Source: JAPSGB01 sp963775185 (GTDB lineage: Bacteria; Myxococcota_A; Polyangia; Polyangiales; Polyangiaceae). From it: DNA of 64,000 nt. A program made the position numbers and the translations under genes. The notes below the pieces were generated by a model. It did not search any database. It worked only from the letters and a program-made list of their open reading frames with translations, and had not been told where the DNA came from. Location: positions 372,001 to 436,000 of the forward strand of contig CAVZIE010000033.1 of the NCBI GenBank assembly GCA_963775185.1. Direction: 5' to 3'. Numbering within the stretch: the first letter of the stretch is position 1; each line of letters begins with the position of its first letter. Positions 33,654 to 43,292 of this stretch are shown piece after piece.

Positions 33654-35003
33654 TCACGCGTCGCCGGCGCTGTCCGGCGGCTCGTCCGTCGGGCCGGACG
33701 ATGCCAGCTCGGCCCCCAGATCGATCCGGAAGGTCGCGCCGTGGCCCTCGCTGCTCTCCACGTCGATCGCGAACTGGTGCTCGTCGGCGATGCGCTTGAC
33801 CACCGCCAGCCCGACACCCGTACCCTGCGAGCGCGTGGTGAAGAAGGCGTCGAACAGCCGCGCCTTCGCCTCTTCGTCGATGCCGATCCCCTGGTCTGAC
33901 ACGACCAGCTGGGCGTGTCCGTCGTCGCGGCGCTCGACCGACACCTGGACCTGATCGCCCGCGCTGCTCGCCTGCACCGCGTTGCGCACCAGATTCCAGA
34001 CCAGCTGGCGGAGCTGCGCCGGGTCGGCGCGGATCGGCGCGGACTGTGCGCCGGAATACACCACCTCGACGTCGCTCACCGAACGCCCGGATCGGGACGC
34101 CAGGGCCACGACCTCGCGCACCACGTCGGCGGCGTCCACGGTGGTGAATACGGGCTCGCGTGGCCGCGACAGATCCATCATATCCGTCACCAGATCGTTC
34201 AAGCGCGCGGCCTCGCGCTGCACGATGCTGCAGAGCTGACGGTCCTCTTCCGACAGCGCCGGGCTCGCATCCAGCAGCTGGATCGAGCCGGCGATCGACC
34301 CCAGCGGATTGCGGATCTCGTGGGCGAGCCCCGCGGCGAGGCGGCCGAGCGCCGCCATGCGCTCGGCCTGTACCGCGCGCTCCTCGGCGAGAACCAGCTG
34401 CCCGCCGGTCAAGCGCAGGCGCTCCGCCAGGTAGCCCGCGAGCAGCGTCACGACCACGAGCATCAGCAGATTGATCAGCAAGTAGTACGTGAACTCGCTG
34501 GGCGTGACGGCGTACAGCGCCGCGGGCTGGTCGGGAGGCGGCGGCAACCAACCGCCGCGCATCGCTCCGGCGGTGGTCGCGAAGCACACCGCGCCCGCCA
34601 CGGCCGCGATCGTCGCGCCGCGGATGCCCGTCAGGATCGCGCCCACCAGGCAGCTCAGCCCGAACAGCGACGTTGCGCCGCTCGACGCGCCGCCGGACAG
34701 ATACACGATCACGCTCCACGTGAGCTGATCGAGCACCAGCTGCACGTCGGCGAGTTGCTCGAGGAAGCGGCCCGAGCGAAGCAGAGCGGCGTACACGCCG
34801 CCGAGGGCGAACGCCACGCCCAGCGTGACGAACGCGGTCCGCATCGTGAACGCCTCGATGCCGAGCTGCCCGCGCAGGAAGAACAAGCTCACCAGCGCGA
34901 GCACCACCGACAGGAACAGCAGACGCGCCGCCGTGAGCCAGGCCAGGCGCCTCGCCAGCGGTGCGCCGGCGAGGCGTTCAGGGATGCCGAGACGGAACTT
35001 CAT
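33654..35003 (-). CDS. pilS: PilS-type sensor histidine kinase
   Basis: 449 residues. Six hydrophobic helices in the first 200 residues (such as LLFLSVVLALVSLFFL and LLINLLMLVVVTLLAGYL), with no large periplasmic loop, as in PilS. Then come the HisKA domain with His in LAHEIRNPLGSIAGSIQLL and the HATPase domain with N box NLVRNAVQA, G1 SDQGIGI and G2 GTGVGLAVV. It senses pilin level in the membrane and phosphorylates the sigma-54 activator PilR to control pilA. The gene is 21 bases behind pilC in the same transcript, as in Myxococcus xanthus (pilB-T-C-S-R-A), but pilR and pilA do not follow here. Confidence 0.85.
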   Translation of the reverse strand: MKFRLGIPERLAGAPLARRLAWLTAARLLFLSVVLALVSLFFLRGQLGIEAFTMRTAFVTLGVAFALGGVYAALLRSGRFLEQLADVQLVLDQLTWSVIVYLSGGASSGATSLFGLSCLVGAILTGIRGATIAAVAGAVCFATTAGAMRGGWLPPPPDQPAALYAVTPSEFTYYLLINLLMLVVVTLLAGYLAERLRLTGGQLVLAEERAVQAERMAALGRLAAGLAHEIRNPLGSIAGSIQLLDASPALSEEDRQLCSIVQREAARLNDLVTDMMDLSRPREPVFTTVDAADVVREVVALASRSGRSVSDVEVVYSGAQSAPIRADPAQLRQLVWNLVRNAVQASSAGDQVQVSVERRDDGHAQLVVSDQGIGIDEEAKARLFDAFFTTRSQGTGVGLAVVKRIADEHQFAIDVESSEGHGATFRIDLGAELASSGPTDEPPDSAGDA

Positions 35004-35024
35004 CCGCGGACCCGCCGCCCGCGG

Positions 35025-36239
35025 TCAGTTCGCCTTGATGTTGCCGGCGAGCGAGAAGATCGGCAGGTACATGGCGATCAGCACCACGCCAACCATGCCG
35101 CCGACGCCGACCATCATGATCGGTTCGAGCATGCTGGTCAGCGCGGCCACGGCCACGTCCGTCTCTTCCTCGTAGAAATCGGCGACCTTGTTGAGCATCT
35201 GGTCGAGCGCGCCGGTCTGCTCGCCGACCGCGATCATCTGCACGACCATGTCCGGGAAGACCTCGGTCTCGGTCAGCGGCTCGGCCATGTTCTTGCCTTC
35301 GCTGATCTTCTGGCGAACGTACATGACCGCGTTCTCGATCACGACGTTGCCCGCGGTGCGGGCGCAGATCTCGAGGGCGTCGAGGATCGGCACGCCGGAC
35401 TGGAGCAACGTCCCGAGCGTGCGCGTGAAGCGCGCGACGGCGATCTTGCGGATCACCGGGCCAATGATCGGAATCGTGAGCGTCGCCTTGTGGAAGAAGT
35501 GCTTGCCTCGCGGCGTGCGGTAGATGTAGCCGAGAGCAAACCCGGCGATCAGCGCCGCGACGACGATGAACGGCAGATAGCTCACGAAGCCGTGGGAGAC
35601 GGCCATCACCAGCTGCGTGAGCTTCGGGAGCGAGTCCTTGCCGCCGCCGAAGTCCTTGAACATCGTCTCGAACGCCGGGATCACGAACGTCAACAGGACG
35701 GTCATCACGCCGCCGGCGATCACGACCACGATGCTCGGATAGACCAGCGCGCCGCGCACCTGGCGCACGAGCTTCTGCCGCTTCTCCATGTAGAGCGACA
35801 AGCGGTTCATGATGGTGTCGAGGATGCCGCCAACCTCGCCGGCGTGGACGAGGTTCGTGTACAGCGCGTCGAACACCTTCGGATGGCGCTCGAGCGCGGC
35901 GCTGAAGGTCGTGCCCTGCTCCACCGACGCTTTCACGTCGCGGAGAACCGCCGCGAAGGACTTGTTGCTCTGCTGGTTCGCCAGGATGTCCAGGCACTGG
36001 ACCAGCGGCAGCCCGGCGTCGATCATCGTCGCGAACAGTCGGCTGAAGGTCACCAGATCCTTGACCCCGACGCCTGTGCCGAGCTTGATCTGGCCGAGCG
36101 CGAACTTCTTCTTGACCTTGACCGGGTTGAGCTGCTGCTGGCGGAGACGCGCGTTGACGATGCCCTCGTCGTCCGCGGTCATCACCCCCTTGCGCAGCTC
36201 GCCCGTGCGCGCACGGGCCTCCCACAGGAACTCGGCCAT
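35025..36239 (-). CDS. pilC: type IV pilus inner-membrane platform protein PilC
   Basis: 404 residues, the standard length. Two GspF/PilC four-helix domains are visible (about 70-190 and 270-395; DLVTFSRLFATMIDAGLPLVQ and ARFTRTLGTLLQSGVPILDALE), with TM helices following each plus one near the end. The N-terminal EFLWEARARTGELRKGVMTADDE is the family signature. PilC anchors the assembly motor PilB and retraction motor PilT and helps to insert or extract pilins. ATG 36239 matches the conserved start. Co-transcribed with pilS. Confidence 0.95.
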   Translation of the reverse strand: MAEFLWEARARTGELRKGVMTADDEGIVNARLRQQQLNPVKVKKKFALGQIKLGTGVGVKDLVTFSRLFATMIDAGLPLVQCLDILANQQSNKSFAAVLRDVKASVEQGTTFSAALERHPKVFDALYTNLVHAGEVGGILDTIMNRLSLYMEKRQKLVRQVRGALVYPSIVVVIAGGVMTVLLTFVIPAFETMFKDFGGGKDSLPKLTQLVMAVSHGFVSYLPFIVVAALIAGFALGYIYRTPRGKHFFHKATLTIPIIGPVIRKIAVARFTRTLGTLLQSGVPILDALEICARTAGNVVIENAVMYVRQKISEGKNMAEPLTETEVFPDMVVQMIAVGEQTGALDQMLNKVADFYEEETDVAVAALTSMLEPIMMVGVGGMVGVVLIAMYLPIFSLAGNIKAN

Positions 36240-36414
36240 CTTCCGTCGCCTTTCCCTCGTCGGCGGCACCGGGCCGCCGGGAGGATCTTCCAAACTGGCA
36301 GACAGAGTAGCGCGGGCGGCGCCGACAACCCAAGGATCCCAACAATCGCGCCGCTCCCGCGCCGCCCCGGCAGGCGCTTTGCACGCTGGCCCGCCATGGG
36401 ATACGCCCGCGAGC

Positions 36415-37554
36415 ATGTCGCCGGTTCGCGCCTCCGGACTCGACGCCCTGGCCCAGGCGCGGGTCGTCGACGCGCGCGTGGCGCCGGCCGCGGCCGTAGC
36501 CGTGGCCGTGCGCGGCCGGGCCGGCTGGGACATCGCCACCGGAGCCGCCGGGCAGCGCAGCGTCGGCGACCCGTCGCCGGTCGACCCGGACTCGCCGTTC
36601 GATCTCGCGTCGGTGACCAAGCCGTTCGTCGCCGCCGCCGCGGCGCGCGCCGCGCGCCGCGGCGCGCTCGCGCTGCGCACGCCGCTCGCCAGCCTGCTGC
36701 CCATCGCCACCGACACGCCCACCGGCCGGGTGCCGCTCGAGCTCTTGCTGGCGCACCGCGCCGGCCTCGAAGCGCACCGCGAGCTGTACGCGCCGCTTGT
36801 CGCCGGGCGCGCGGTCGAGCGCCGCCGCGCCTTGCTCGAGGCCGCTCGGGCGCGTCGCCCGGAAGCTCGCGGCGAGGCCCCGGAACACGGCTTCCCGCCA
36901 CTCTATAGCGATCTCGGTTATCTGCTCGCCGGCGCCTCGCTCGAGCGCGCGCTCGGCGCGTCGCTCGCGGACGTCGTAGACCAGGAGGTGCTGCAGCCGT
37001 TGGGCCTCGGGGATGTCGGTCCGGCGCGGAAATGGCTGGGACGGGACCCCACGTTCGCGCGCCGTGTGGTGCCGAGCGAGCACGTCGCGTGGCGCGGCGG
37101 CGAGCTGTGTGGCGTCGTTCACGACGAGAACGCATGGGCACTCGCCGGGCACGGCCTGGCCGGTCACGCCGGGCTGTTCGGGACGGCAGCCGCCGTCGCC
37201 GGCTTCGGCGCTGCCGTGCTGGACGCACTGGCGGATCGCGATCGCTCCTGGCTGGGTCGCGACGAGCTGCTGCCGCTCGTCCGCGAGCGCCCCGGAGGTT
37301 CGCTCCGGGCCGGCTTCGACGGGCGCGCACCGAGCGGATCGTCGGCGGGCGATGTATGTGGCCCGCGCACGTTCGGCCACCTGGGCTTCACCGGGACCAG
37401 TCTGTGGTGCGACCCCGACGCGGACGTGGCCGTCGTCCTGCTGACGAATCGCGTGAACCCGAGCCGGACGCACGTCGCGATCCGCGCCGCGCGCCCGGGA
37501 ATCCACGACGCGTTGTTCGCCTTCGCTGCCGCCTTTCGGCCTCCGGGCCGATGA
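36415..37554 (+). CDS. serine hydrolase, beta-lactamase/class C PBP fold
   Basis: 379 residues. SxxK motif in DLASVTKPF (about residues 64-72) supplies the nucleophile and general base, the YxN-like triad appears as YSD in LYSDLGYLLAG, and FGHLGFTGTSLWCDP holds the HxG-type third motif. No convincing signal peptide, so location is unclear; Ala/Arg-rich composition throughout. Such proteins include esterases, peptidases and beta-lactamase relatives. It is divergent from pilC, with 175 bases between starts. A sequence very close to the dispersed repeat (37012-37033) lies in the coding region. Confidence 0.85.
   Translation: MSPVRASGLDALAQARVVDARVAPAAAVAVAVRGRAGWDIATGAAGQRSVGDPSPVDPDSPFDLASVTKPFVAAAAARAARRGALALRTPLASLLPIATDTPTGRVPLELLLAHRAGLEAHRELYAPLVAGRAVERRRALLEAARARRPEARGEAPEHGFPPLYSDLGYLLAGASLERALGASLADVVDQEVLQPLGLGDVGPARKWLGRDPTFARRVVPSEHVAWRGGELCGVVHDENAWALAGHGLAGHAGLFGTAAAVAGFGAAVLDALADRDRSWLGRDELLPLVRERPGGSLRAGFDGRAPSGSSAGDVCGPRTFGHLGFTGTSLWCDPDADVAVVLLTNRVNPSRTHVAIRAARPGIHDALFAFAAAFRPPGR
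37012..37033 (+). repeat. dispersed GCCGGTCCGGCGCGG element, copy 8 (in coding sequence)
   Basis: GATGTCGGTCCGGCGCGGAA matches the repeat consensus with one change and encodes DVGPARK within the serine hydrolase, without breaking the frame. Confidence 0.5.
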
Positions 37555-37686
37555 CCGCGGCTGGCGAGCCCGCGACCCCGCCGCGGTTCATCGGGGTCAA
37601 GCGTCTGGAATCCATGTAAAAAGACGCCGACGCGCGCACAGGTCGTTGGCGTCGGGGACGATTCGCGGCAGGATTCGAGCGCACGG

Positions 37687-39235
37687 ATGTGGAAGCTCAC
37701 CATCGAGGACGACCAGGGCAACAAGACGGTCGTGAACCTCGTCCGCGACGAGTACACCATCGGTCGCGCCGAACAGAACGCCGTCCGGCTCACCGAACGG
37801 AACATCTCGCGCAACCACGCCCGCGTCTTCCGCAAGGACGACCTCTGGCTGGTCGAGGATCTCAATAGCTACAACGGCTGCTACGCGAACGGCGTCCGCG
37901 TGGGCGAGCCGCAGCCGCTCGAGCACGGCGATCTGGTGCAGCTCGGCGACTACCGCCTCGAGATCGTGGACGACGCGCTAGCCGCTGCAAGCGCCGGCGC
38001 TGCAGCCGGCGCGGGCGCGGGCGCGGCGACCGTGCCGGCGCTGCCGCGCAGCCAGTCGCTGATCGGGCAACCCGATCGTCTGGTGATGCTCGTCGGACCG
38101 ACGCCCGGCGCGGAGTTCCCGCTGCTCGGCGAGCGCGTCGTGATCGGCCGCGGCGAAGAGTGCGACGTTCCGGTCAACCACAGCTCGGTGAGCCGCGTGC
38201 ACGCGGAGATCCGCGCCGTGGGCAACGGCCGCTACGAGCTGATCGATCGCGAGAGCGCCAACGGCGTGCGCGTCAATGGCGTCGAGCTCCAACGCGCGCT
38301 GATCGACGCGCGCGACATGATCGAGCTGGGCGACGTGGTGATGAAGTTCATCCCCGCCGGTCAGATCTATCTGCCCGGCGCGGACGAGAGCCAGCAGCTC
38401 GGAGCGTACGGTTTCGGCCCCTCCGAGAGCATCGAGCATGGTGCCCGGAGTGGAAGCTCGCCCGCCCGCGGGCGGCCTGCCTTCGAGCGTCAAGATCGTC
38501 GGCGGCGTCGCCGCGCTCGGTCTGCTCGTGGTGCTGGGCATGGTGATGTTCGGCGGCAGCACCAACGGCAACAGCACCGCAGCTCCCACGGGAAGCGCGG
38601 AAGTGGATCCGACCATCGCGTCGCTCCAGCACGCCATCCAGCTGCTCGCAAAGGGAGACTTCGAAGGCGCGCACCACATCGCCATCACCGAGATCCCGGA
38701 GAACAGCAACGCCCGTCAGTCGGACGACTTCAAGCACATCGAGGCGCGCTGGGCCGACAGCTTGCTGGCACAAGCCGACACCGAGTCGGACACCGCGAAG
38801 AAGCGCGACTTGCTCGACCGCGTGGCGAAGGCGCCGACAGTCGACTCGGTGCGGCGCAAGCGCGCGTCCACGGAGATGGAGTCGCTCGATCCGCAGGGCG
38901 GCGGCGTCGCGATCACCGAGCTGCCCAGCGTCCCGCACGCCGTGAAGCCGGGAGAGACGCCGAAGAAGGTCGAGAGCGGAAGCAGCGGCGGCCTGGTGCG
39001 AACGAATCCGTTCGACTCGCCGAGCCCGACGCCGACGCACCACGTGGCCTCGAAGCCGGCCACCACCGCCACGGGGTCGGTGAAGGACGAAGCGACCACC
39101 GGCGATCGCGCCAAGCAGATCGCCGCCAAGAACGCGCTGAAAGCGAAGGTCGCGCGCGGCCAGGCCAGCGACCAGGAGAAGCGCTTGCTCCGCGCGCTGT
39201 GCCGACAATACGGCGACATGGGCTGCGCGTACTAG
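37687..39235 (+). CDS. two-FHA-domain transmembrane protein, interrupted by a +1 frameshift
   Basis: First frame: FHA domain 1 (about 1-95; IGRAEQNAVRL, RNISRNHARVF, NSYNGCYANG) and FHA domain 2 (about 130-225; VIGRGEECDVPVNHSSVSRVHAEI, SANGVRVNG). After GAYGFG the frame fails at a C4 run (38418-38421). The next frame continues PPRASSMVPGVEARPPAGG, a TM helix (VGGVAALGLLVVLGMVMFG), helical repeats (IASLQHAIQLLAKGDFEGAHHIA) and the end at 39235. The rebuilt protein is about 515 residues. FHA domains bind phosphothreonine, so this is a likely reader for the Ser/Thr kinases. The second frame could instead be a separate gene from ATG 38438, but its weak start region argues for one protein. Confidence 0.78.
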
Positions 39236-39272
39236 ACGGACCGGGGATCCTGCCCGGCGATCTGGCACCACG

Positions 39273-40796
39273 ATGAGCGAGTCCCGGCCCGAGCGACCTG
39301 TGGAGCAGGACGCCGCGCAGGACATCGTCGTGCACGGCGACGTCGTGGCGAGCCCGCGCACGCCGCTCTTGTCCCGTCCGGCGCTCGCGGTCGCCACGCT
39401 GCTGGCCCTGGCCGGGCTCGCAGAGCTCGTGCCCGGGCTGGGACGCCTGCGGCTGTTCGGTGCGACGACGGCACCGGAACAGCCGCGCGGCGTCGCGCCG
39501 CCCGTGCTCTCCGTGGGCGAAGCGACGCTCGAGACCGAGACACGCGCGCGGCCCGAGCTCGAGCAACCGGAGAACGTCGAGATCCCGACGGGCGCTCGCG
39601 GACCGATCGCGGAGCAGTCCGGCGCACGCGATCTGCCGCCCATCGACGTGCAGAAGCCGCCGGTTCCGATCGTCGATCCAGGCGACAAGGGGCTTGCCGG
39701 GTTCTACGCCGCGCTGAGCCGCACGGCCGCGAAACAGCCCGGAGCGATCACGCGCGTGATCCACTTCGGCGACTCGATCGTGACCAGCGACTACGTCTCC
39801 GGCACGCTGCGGCGCAAGCTCCAGGCGCAGTTCGGCGACGCTGGACACGGCTTCATGCTGATGGCGAACGCCTGGCCCGCGTACTTCCACAACGACGTAT
39901 ACCGCTTCGCGTCCAGCGGCTGGCTCGTCAGTCGCATCGTCGGTCCGCTCTCGCCCGACGGGCTGTACGGCCTCGGCGGCGTGTCGTTCCGTGCGCCCCC
40001 CGGCTCGCGCGCCCGCTTCGGTACGACGGAGAGCGGTCACTTCGGTCGCGCGGTGTCGCGCTTCATCATCGACTACATGGTCGAACCGGGTGGCGGCACG
40101 ATGAAGCTCAACCTCGACGGCAAGGCGTACGGCGAGATTGACACGAACGGCCCGGAGAAGAAGGTCGCGTACACCGAGATCAAGGTGCCGGACGGCCCGC
40201 ATCGTCTCGAGGTGGTCACCATCAAGGGCACGTCGCGCGCGTTCGGCGTGGTCATGGAGCGCGACGTTCCCGGCGTCGTGCTCGACGCCATCGGCGTGCA
40301 AGGCGCGCGGATCCGCTTCCTCGACAAGGAAGACGACGTCCACTGGGCGGAACAGCTGCGCTGGCGCAATCCGAACCTCATGATCTACGAGTTCGGCGCG
40401 AACGAGAGCGGAGACGGCTTCGCCTACCCGATGTCCGACTACAACCGCACCATGAAGGCGGTACTCGAGCAGGGCCGCGCCGCCGTGCCCGGCGCCGGTT
40501 GCCTGGTGATCGCGGCGATGGATCGCGCGGAGAAGAAAGGCACCTCGCTGTCGAGCATGGCCGTCATCCCGGCCATCGTCGCCGAGCAAGAGAAGGCGGC
40601 CGCCGCGACGGGCTGCGCCTTCTTCAACACCTACAAGGCCATGGGCGGCCCGGGGTCGATGGCGGCCTGGGTCGGGCGTGGCCTCGGTCAGGCCGATCTG
40701 ACGCACCCGACGGGCAGCGGCTCCGAAGTGCTCGGCGCGTGGATCTACCGTGCGCTGATGCAGGGCTACCAGGCGTGGCTGGCGCACCAGCACTGA
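39273..40796 (+). CDS. SGNH/GDSL-family hydrolase, membrane-anchored
   Basis: 507 residues. A cytoplasmic N-tail, one TM anchor (LAVATLLALAGLAELVPGL, about 43-61) and a Pro/Glu-rich linker precede the SGNH domain. Block I is VIHFGDSIVTSDY with the Ser nucleophile; IYEFGANESGDG holds block III Asn; the block V Asp and His appear as QADLTHPTGSGSEVLG near the end. The insert between blocks I and III resembles a carbohydrate-binding-like beta domain, as in bacterial acetylxylan/peptidoglycan O-acetylesterase relatives. Probably a periplasmic esterase acting on a polysaccharide. A second, different SGNH gene faces it with only seven bases between the stops. Confidence 0.83.
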   Translation: MSESRPERPVEQDAAQDIVVHGDVVASPRTPLLSRPALAVATLLALAGLAELVPGLGRLRLFGATTAPEQPRGVAPPVLSVGEATLETETRARPELEQPENVEIPTGARGPIAEQSGARDLPPIDVQKPPVPIVDPGDKGLAGFYAALSRTAAKQPGAITRVIHFGDSIVTSDYVSGTLRRKLQAQFGDAGHGFMLMANAWPAYFHNDVYRFASSGWLVSRIVGPLSPDGLYGLGGVSFRAPPGSRARFGTTESGHFGRAVSRFIIDYMVEPGGGTMKLNLDGKAYGEIDTNGPEKKVAYTEIKVPDGPHRLEVVTIKGTSRAFGVVMERDVPGVVLDAIGVQGARIRFLDKEDDVHWAEQLRWRNPNLMIYEFGANESGDGFAYPMSDYNRTMKAVLEQGRAAVPGAGCLVIAAMDRAEKKGTSLSSMAVIPAIVAEQEKAAAATGCAFFNTYKAMGGPGSMAAWVGRGLGQADLTHPTGSGSEVLGAWIYRALMQGYQAWLAHQH

Positions 40797-40803
40797 TCCA
40801 CGA

Positions 40804-42156
40804 TCAGAGCGCCGGATAGCCGTCGAGCAGCGCCTTGACGACGAGCGCGCCCAGCTTGGCGTAGCCGGCCGGCGTGAGGTGGATGTGGTCGGGCGCGCCG
40901 AGCGACGGTGACGCGTGCTCCCAGCGCGTGTGGCTGCCGTCACCGCCCATCGCGTCGAACACGCTGAAGTACCGGCAGCCAAGCTCGCCGGCGACGGCGC
41001 GCTCCAGGCGGTCGATCTCGATGACTCGCGGCTTCGTGGAACCGTCGGGCTCGTCCCAGTCGGTCGGACCGGCCATCAGACAATCGACCTGCGGCGCGGC
41101 GCGCCGGATCCGTGCGAGGAGCTCGCGGTAGTGCGCCGCGTAGCGCTCCACCGGGCGCGTCTCGGCGATCTCGTTGGTGCCGTAGGCGAGCACGACCAGA
41201 TCCGGCGAACGCGCCCCGATCTCCGCGACCCACGCCTTGTCGTCCCAGGCGAGTGGCGTCGCCGCCCGGGCGCCGTTGATGCCAAGCGTGTCGACGACGA
41301 CGCCGGGCACCGAGCTCTCGAGCTCCGCGCCGAACAGTTGTGGCGTGCCGCCGCCGGCGCGCACCTCGAGCGGCGCGACGGCATCGCCTTCGATCGACAG
41401 CCGGCGGATCGGCGAGCCGGCGGGACCAGCGAGCCCGGCGTGCGCGTCGAGCGCCGTCGCCGCCGCTGTTCCGAGCCGGACCTGCATCCGATCGGAGGTC
41501 GACGCGGCGCGGAACAGGATCGTCCAGCGCGCCTTGCCGCGGACGGCGCGCAGCGTCGGCGTCAGCGAATCCGTCGCGTCGGCGGCGTCGGGGAGCGTGC
41601 GGATGCCGAGCAGTCCGAACTGCCCGTCGCCGGTCTTCATGGACGTGGACGGCGCGCTCGGCTCGTGCCGCCACTTGCCGGTGCTCTGGAAGGCGACGCC
41701 CGCGTGCCGGTACGGCTGCATGCCGATCAGGACGTAGCCCGGGCCGCCGTTTCCGAAACGCTTCTGCAGCGGCTGGCGTACCGCATCGGTCCAGAAATCG
41801 GCGTAGGTGTGCGAGTCGCCGAACCAGAGGATGCGGACGTGACGCTTGCGGCGCCCTGCCGCGAGCTCGGCGAGCGCCGCCTGGAAGCGCGCGAGCGCCG
41901 GCGGCGCGTTCGCGCCCGGTGCAGCCGGCGCGGCCGTGGCCGACCCGGGCGCGGCGACCGGCGCCGCGGAAGATGGCGGCAGGACCGCACCTTGCGCGAC
42001 CGGTGCGGCGCGCGTCGGCGGCGCGGCGCCGGGCGCGGACGGCGCGAGCTCGCCCGACGCGGCGCAGGTGACCGCGACCACGGCGCTGCACAGCGCGACC
42101 ACGACGGAAAGCGCGCGTTCCGCGTCGGCGAAGATGGGTTTCGGCTTGCCCGGCAT
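40804..42156 (-). CDS. SGNH/GDSL-family hydrolase, exported
   Basis: 450 residues. N-terminal hydrophobic segment (LSVVVALCSAVVAVTCAAS) fits a signal peptide or lipoprotein signal with Cys31, then an Ala/Pro linker (about 35-90). SGNH blocks: ILWFGDSHTYADF (Ser), VVLAYGTNEIAETR (Asn) and PDHIHLTPAGYAKLG (Asp-x-x-His). The central insert (about 150-310) includes VPGVVVDTLGINGARA, also seen as VPGVVLDAIGVQGARI in the facing gene, so the two are distant paralogs with the same architecture. Likely an envelope polysaccharide esterase or deacetylase. Confidence 0.86.
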   Translation of the reverse strand: MPGKPKPIFADAERALSVVVALCSAVVAVTCAASGELAPSAPGAAPPTRAAPVAQGAVLPPSSAAPVAAPGSATAAPAAPGANAPPALARFQAALAELAAGRRKRHVRILWFGDSHTYADFWTDAVRQPLQKRFGNGGPGYVLIGMQPYRHAGVAFQSTGKWRHEPSAPSTSMKTGDGQFGLLGIRTLPDAADATDSLTPTLRAVRGKARWTILFRAASTSDRMQVRLGTAAATALDAHAGLAGPAGSPIRRLSIEGDAVAPLEVRAGGGTPQLFGAELESSVPGVVVDTLGINGARAATPLAWDDKAWVAEIGARSPDLVVLAYGTNEIAETRPVERYAAHYRELLARIRRAAPQVDCLMAGPTDWDEPDGSTKPRVIEIDRLERAVAGELGCRYFSVFDAMGGDGSHTRWEHASPSLGAPDHIHLTPAGYAKLGALVVKALLDGYPAL

Positions 42157-42163
42157 GCGACCG

Positions 42164-43288
42164 TCAGGAGAGCGGATCCTCGACCTCCAGCTCGCTCTCC
42201 GTGCGCACGCGGCGCTCGGCCACGCGCCGTTTGACGAACGCCACCAGCTCGTCCACGTACGACTCGAACGGAGGGCACGAGAGCGCGGTGCCGCGCAGAA
42301 TGTCTTCCGTGTTGCGCGTGTCGTAGCGCACCGGCGTCGTCATCAGATCGAGGAACGCCCGCGGGCTGCGCGACAGGTGATGCACGCCCGGCGTGCTGAG
42401 CAGCGCGCGCGTGACGTTGGTCGGGATGAAACCGCTCGTCAGACGCTTGCCGCCGGCGCGGGCCACCAGCTCGAACACCCTGCGTACCGACAGCGGCCGC
42501 GGGTCCGCCAGATGAAAGGTCCGGCCCATCGCCGCTTGCTCGCGTCCAATCACGTGGGCCGCGGACACCACGTAGTCGATCGGCACGAGGTTCATCGGCG
42601 CCTCGCCGCGGGTCGGCAGCAGCACCGGGAAGTCCTGCGGCGAGCTCACGATCAAGAGGATCAAGAGATATGGGCCGTCGAACCTGTCGACCTCGCCGGT
42701 GCGCGAGTCGCCCACGATCTGCGTCGGGCGGACGATGGCGATGGGCAGATCGCGCATCGCCGCGCGCAGCAGCCGCTCTGCCCGTGCCAGCGTCTCCTCG
42801 ACCGGCGTGCGGAACGTCTGCCCCGCGCCGAGCTCCTCCTCGAGCACCAGCCCGGTACGGCTTCCGCTCACCTGCGCGCTGGAGTGCACCACGATGCTCT
42901 TTATGTGCTCGCACGCCTTGCCGAGTTCGATGATTTCGCGCGTGGCGCCGATGTTCACCGCCTCGGCCATCTTGCGGTCGACACCGGCGTACGTCACCTG
43001 CGCGACGTGGTGGATGCGGTCCACCTCCGCCGCCAGCTCGCGGTACTCCTTGCCGCTGAGACCCAGATCCATCGCCGCCGCGTCGCCCTCGATGGCGACG
43101 ATCCGCGCGCGCTGCTCGCTCGGCAGCTGCGACAGCGCTTCCTCGGCCTCGGATGCGAACTTGCTGCGCACCACCACGTAGATCAGCGACCGCGGCTCGG
43201 CACGCGCGAGATGCTCGACCATCTTGCGGCCGCGGAACGTCGGAAAACCCGTGACGAGGAGCACCTCGTCGTAGCCGCGACGGGTCAT
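42164..43288 (-). CDS. NAD(P)-dependent extended SDR / thioester-reductase-like protein
   Basis: 374 residues. Rossmann N-terminus EVLLVTGFPTFRGRKMVEHL replaces the usual TGxxGxxG with TGFPTFRG. Other features are VVRSKFA, the acidic VEGDAAAMDLGLS, VDRIHHVAQVTYAG, VNIGATREIIELGKAC, VVHSSAQVSGSR and VRPTQIVGDSRTGEVDRFDGPY, which match the male-sterility/NAD_binding_4 type that reduces fatty-acyl thioesters. The canonical YxxxK is not plain: the segment after VHSSAQ reads TPVEETLARAERLL, without the Tyr. Binding to NADPH is likely; catalysis is uncertain. Ends seven bases from the SGNH hydrolase start, same strand. Confidence 0.78.
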   Translation of the reverse strand: MTRRGYDEVLLVTGFPTFRGRKMVEHLARAEPRSLIYVVVRSKFASEAEEALSQLPSEQRARIVAIEGDAAAMDLGLSGKEYRELAAEVDRIHHVAQVTYAGVDRKMAEAVNIGATREIIELGKACEHIKSIVVHSSAQVSGSRTGLVLEEELGAGQTFRTPVEETLARAERLLRAAMRDLPIAIVRPTQIVGDSRTGEVDRFDGPYLLILLIVSSPQDFPVLLPTRGEAPMNLVPIDYVVSAAHVIGREQAAMGRTFHLADPRPLSVRRVFELVARAGGKRLTSGFIPTNVTRALLSTPGVHHLSRSPRAFLDLMTTPVRYDTRNTEDILRGTALSCPPFESYVDELVAFVKRRVAERRVRTESELEVEDPLS

Positions 43289-43292
43289 CCGA

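Noticed and set aside
38438..39235. Separate gene starting at ATG 38438
   Set aside because: It lacks a ribosome site and starts inside a linker; a single extra C in a C4 run explains it better as the second half of the FHA protein.
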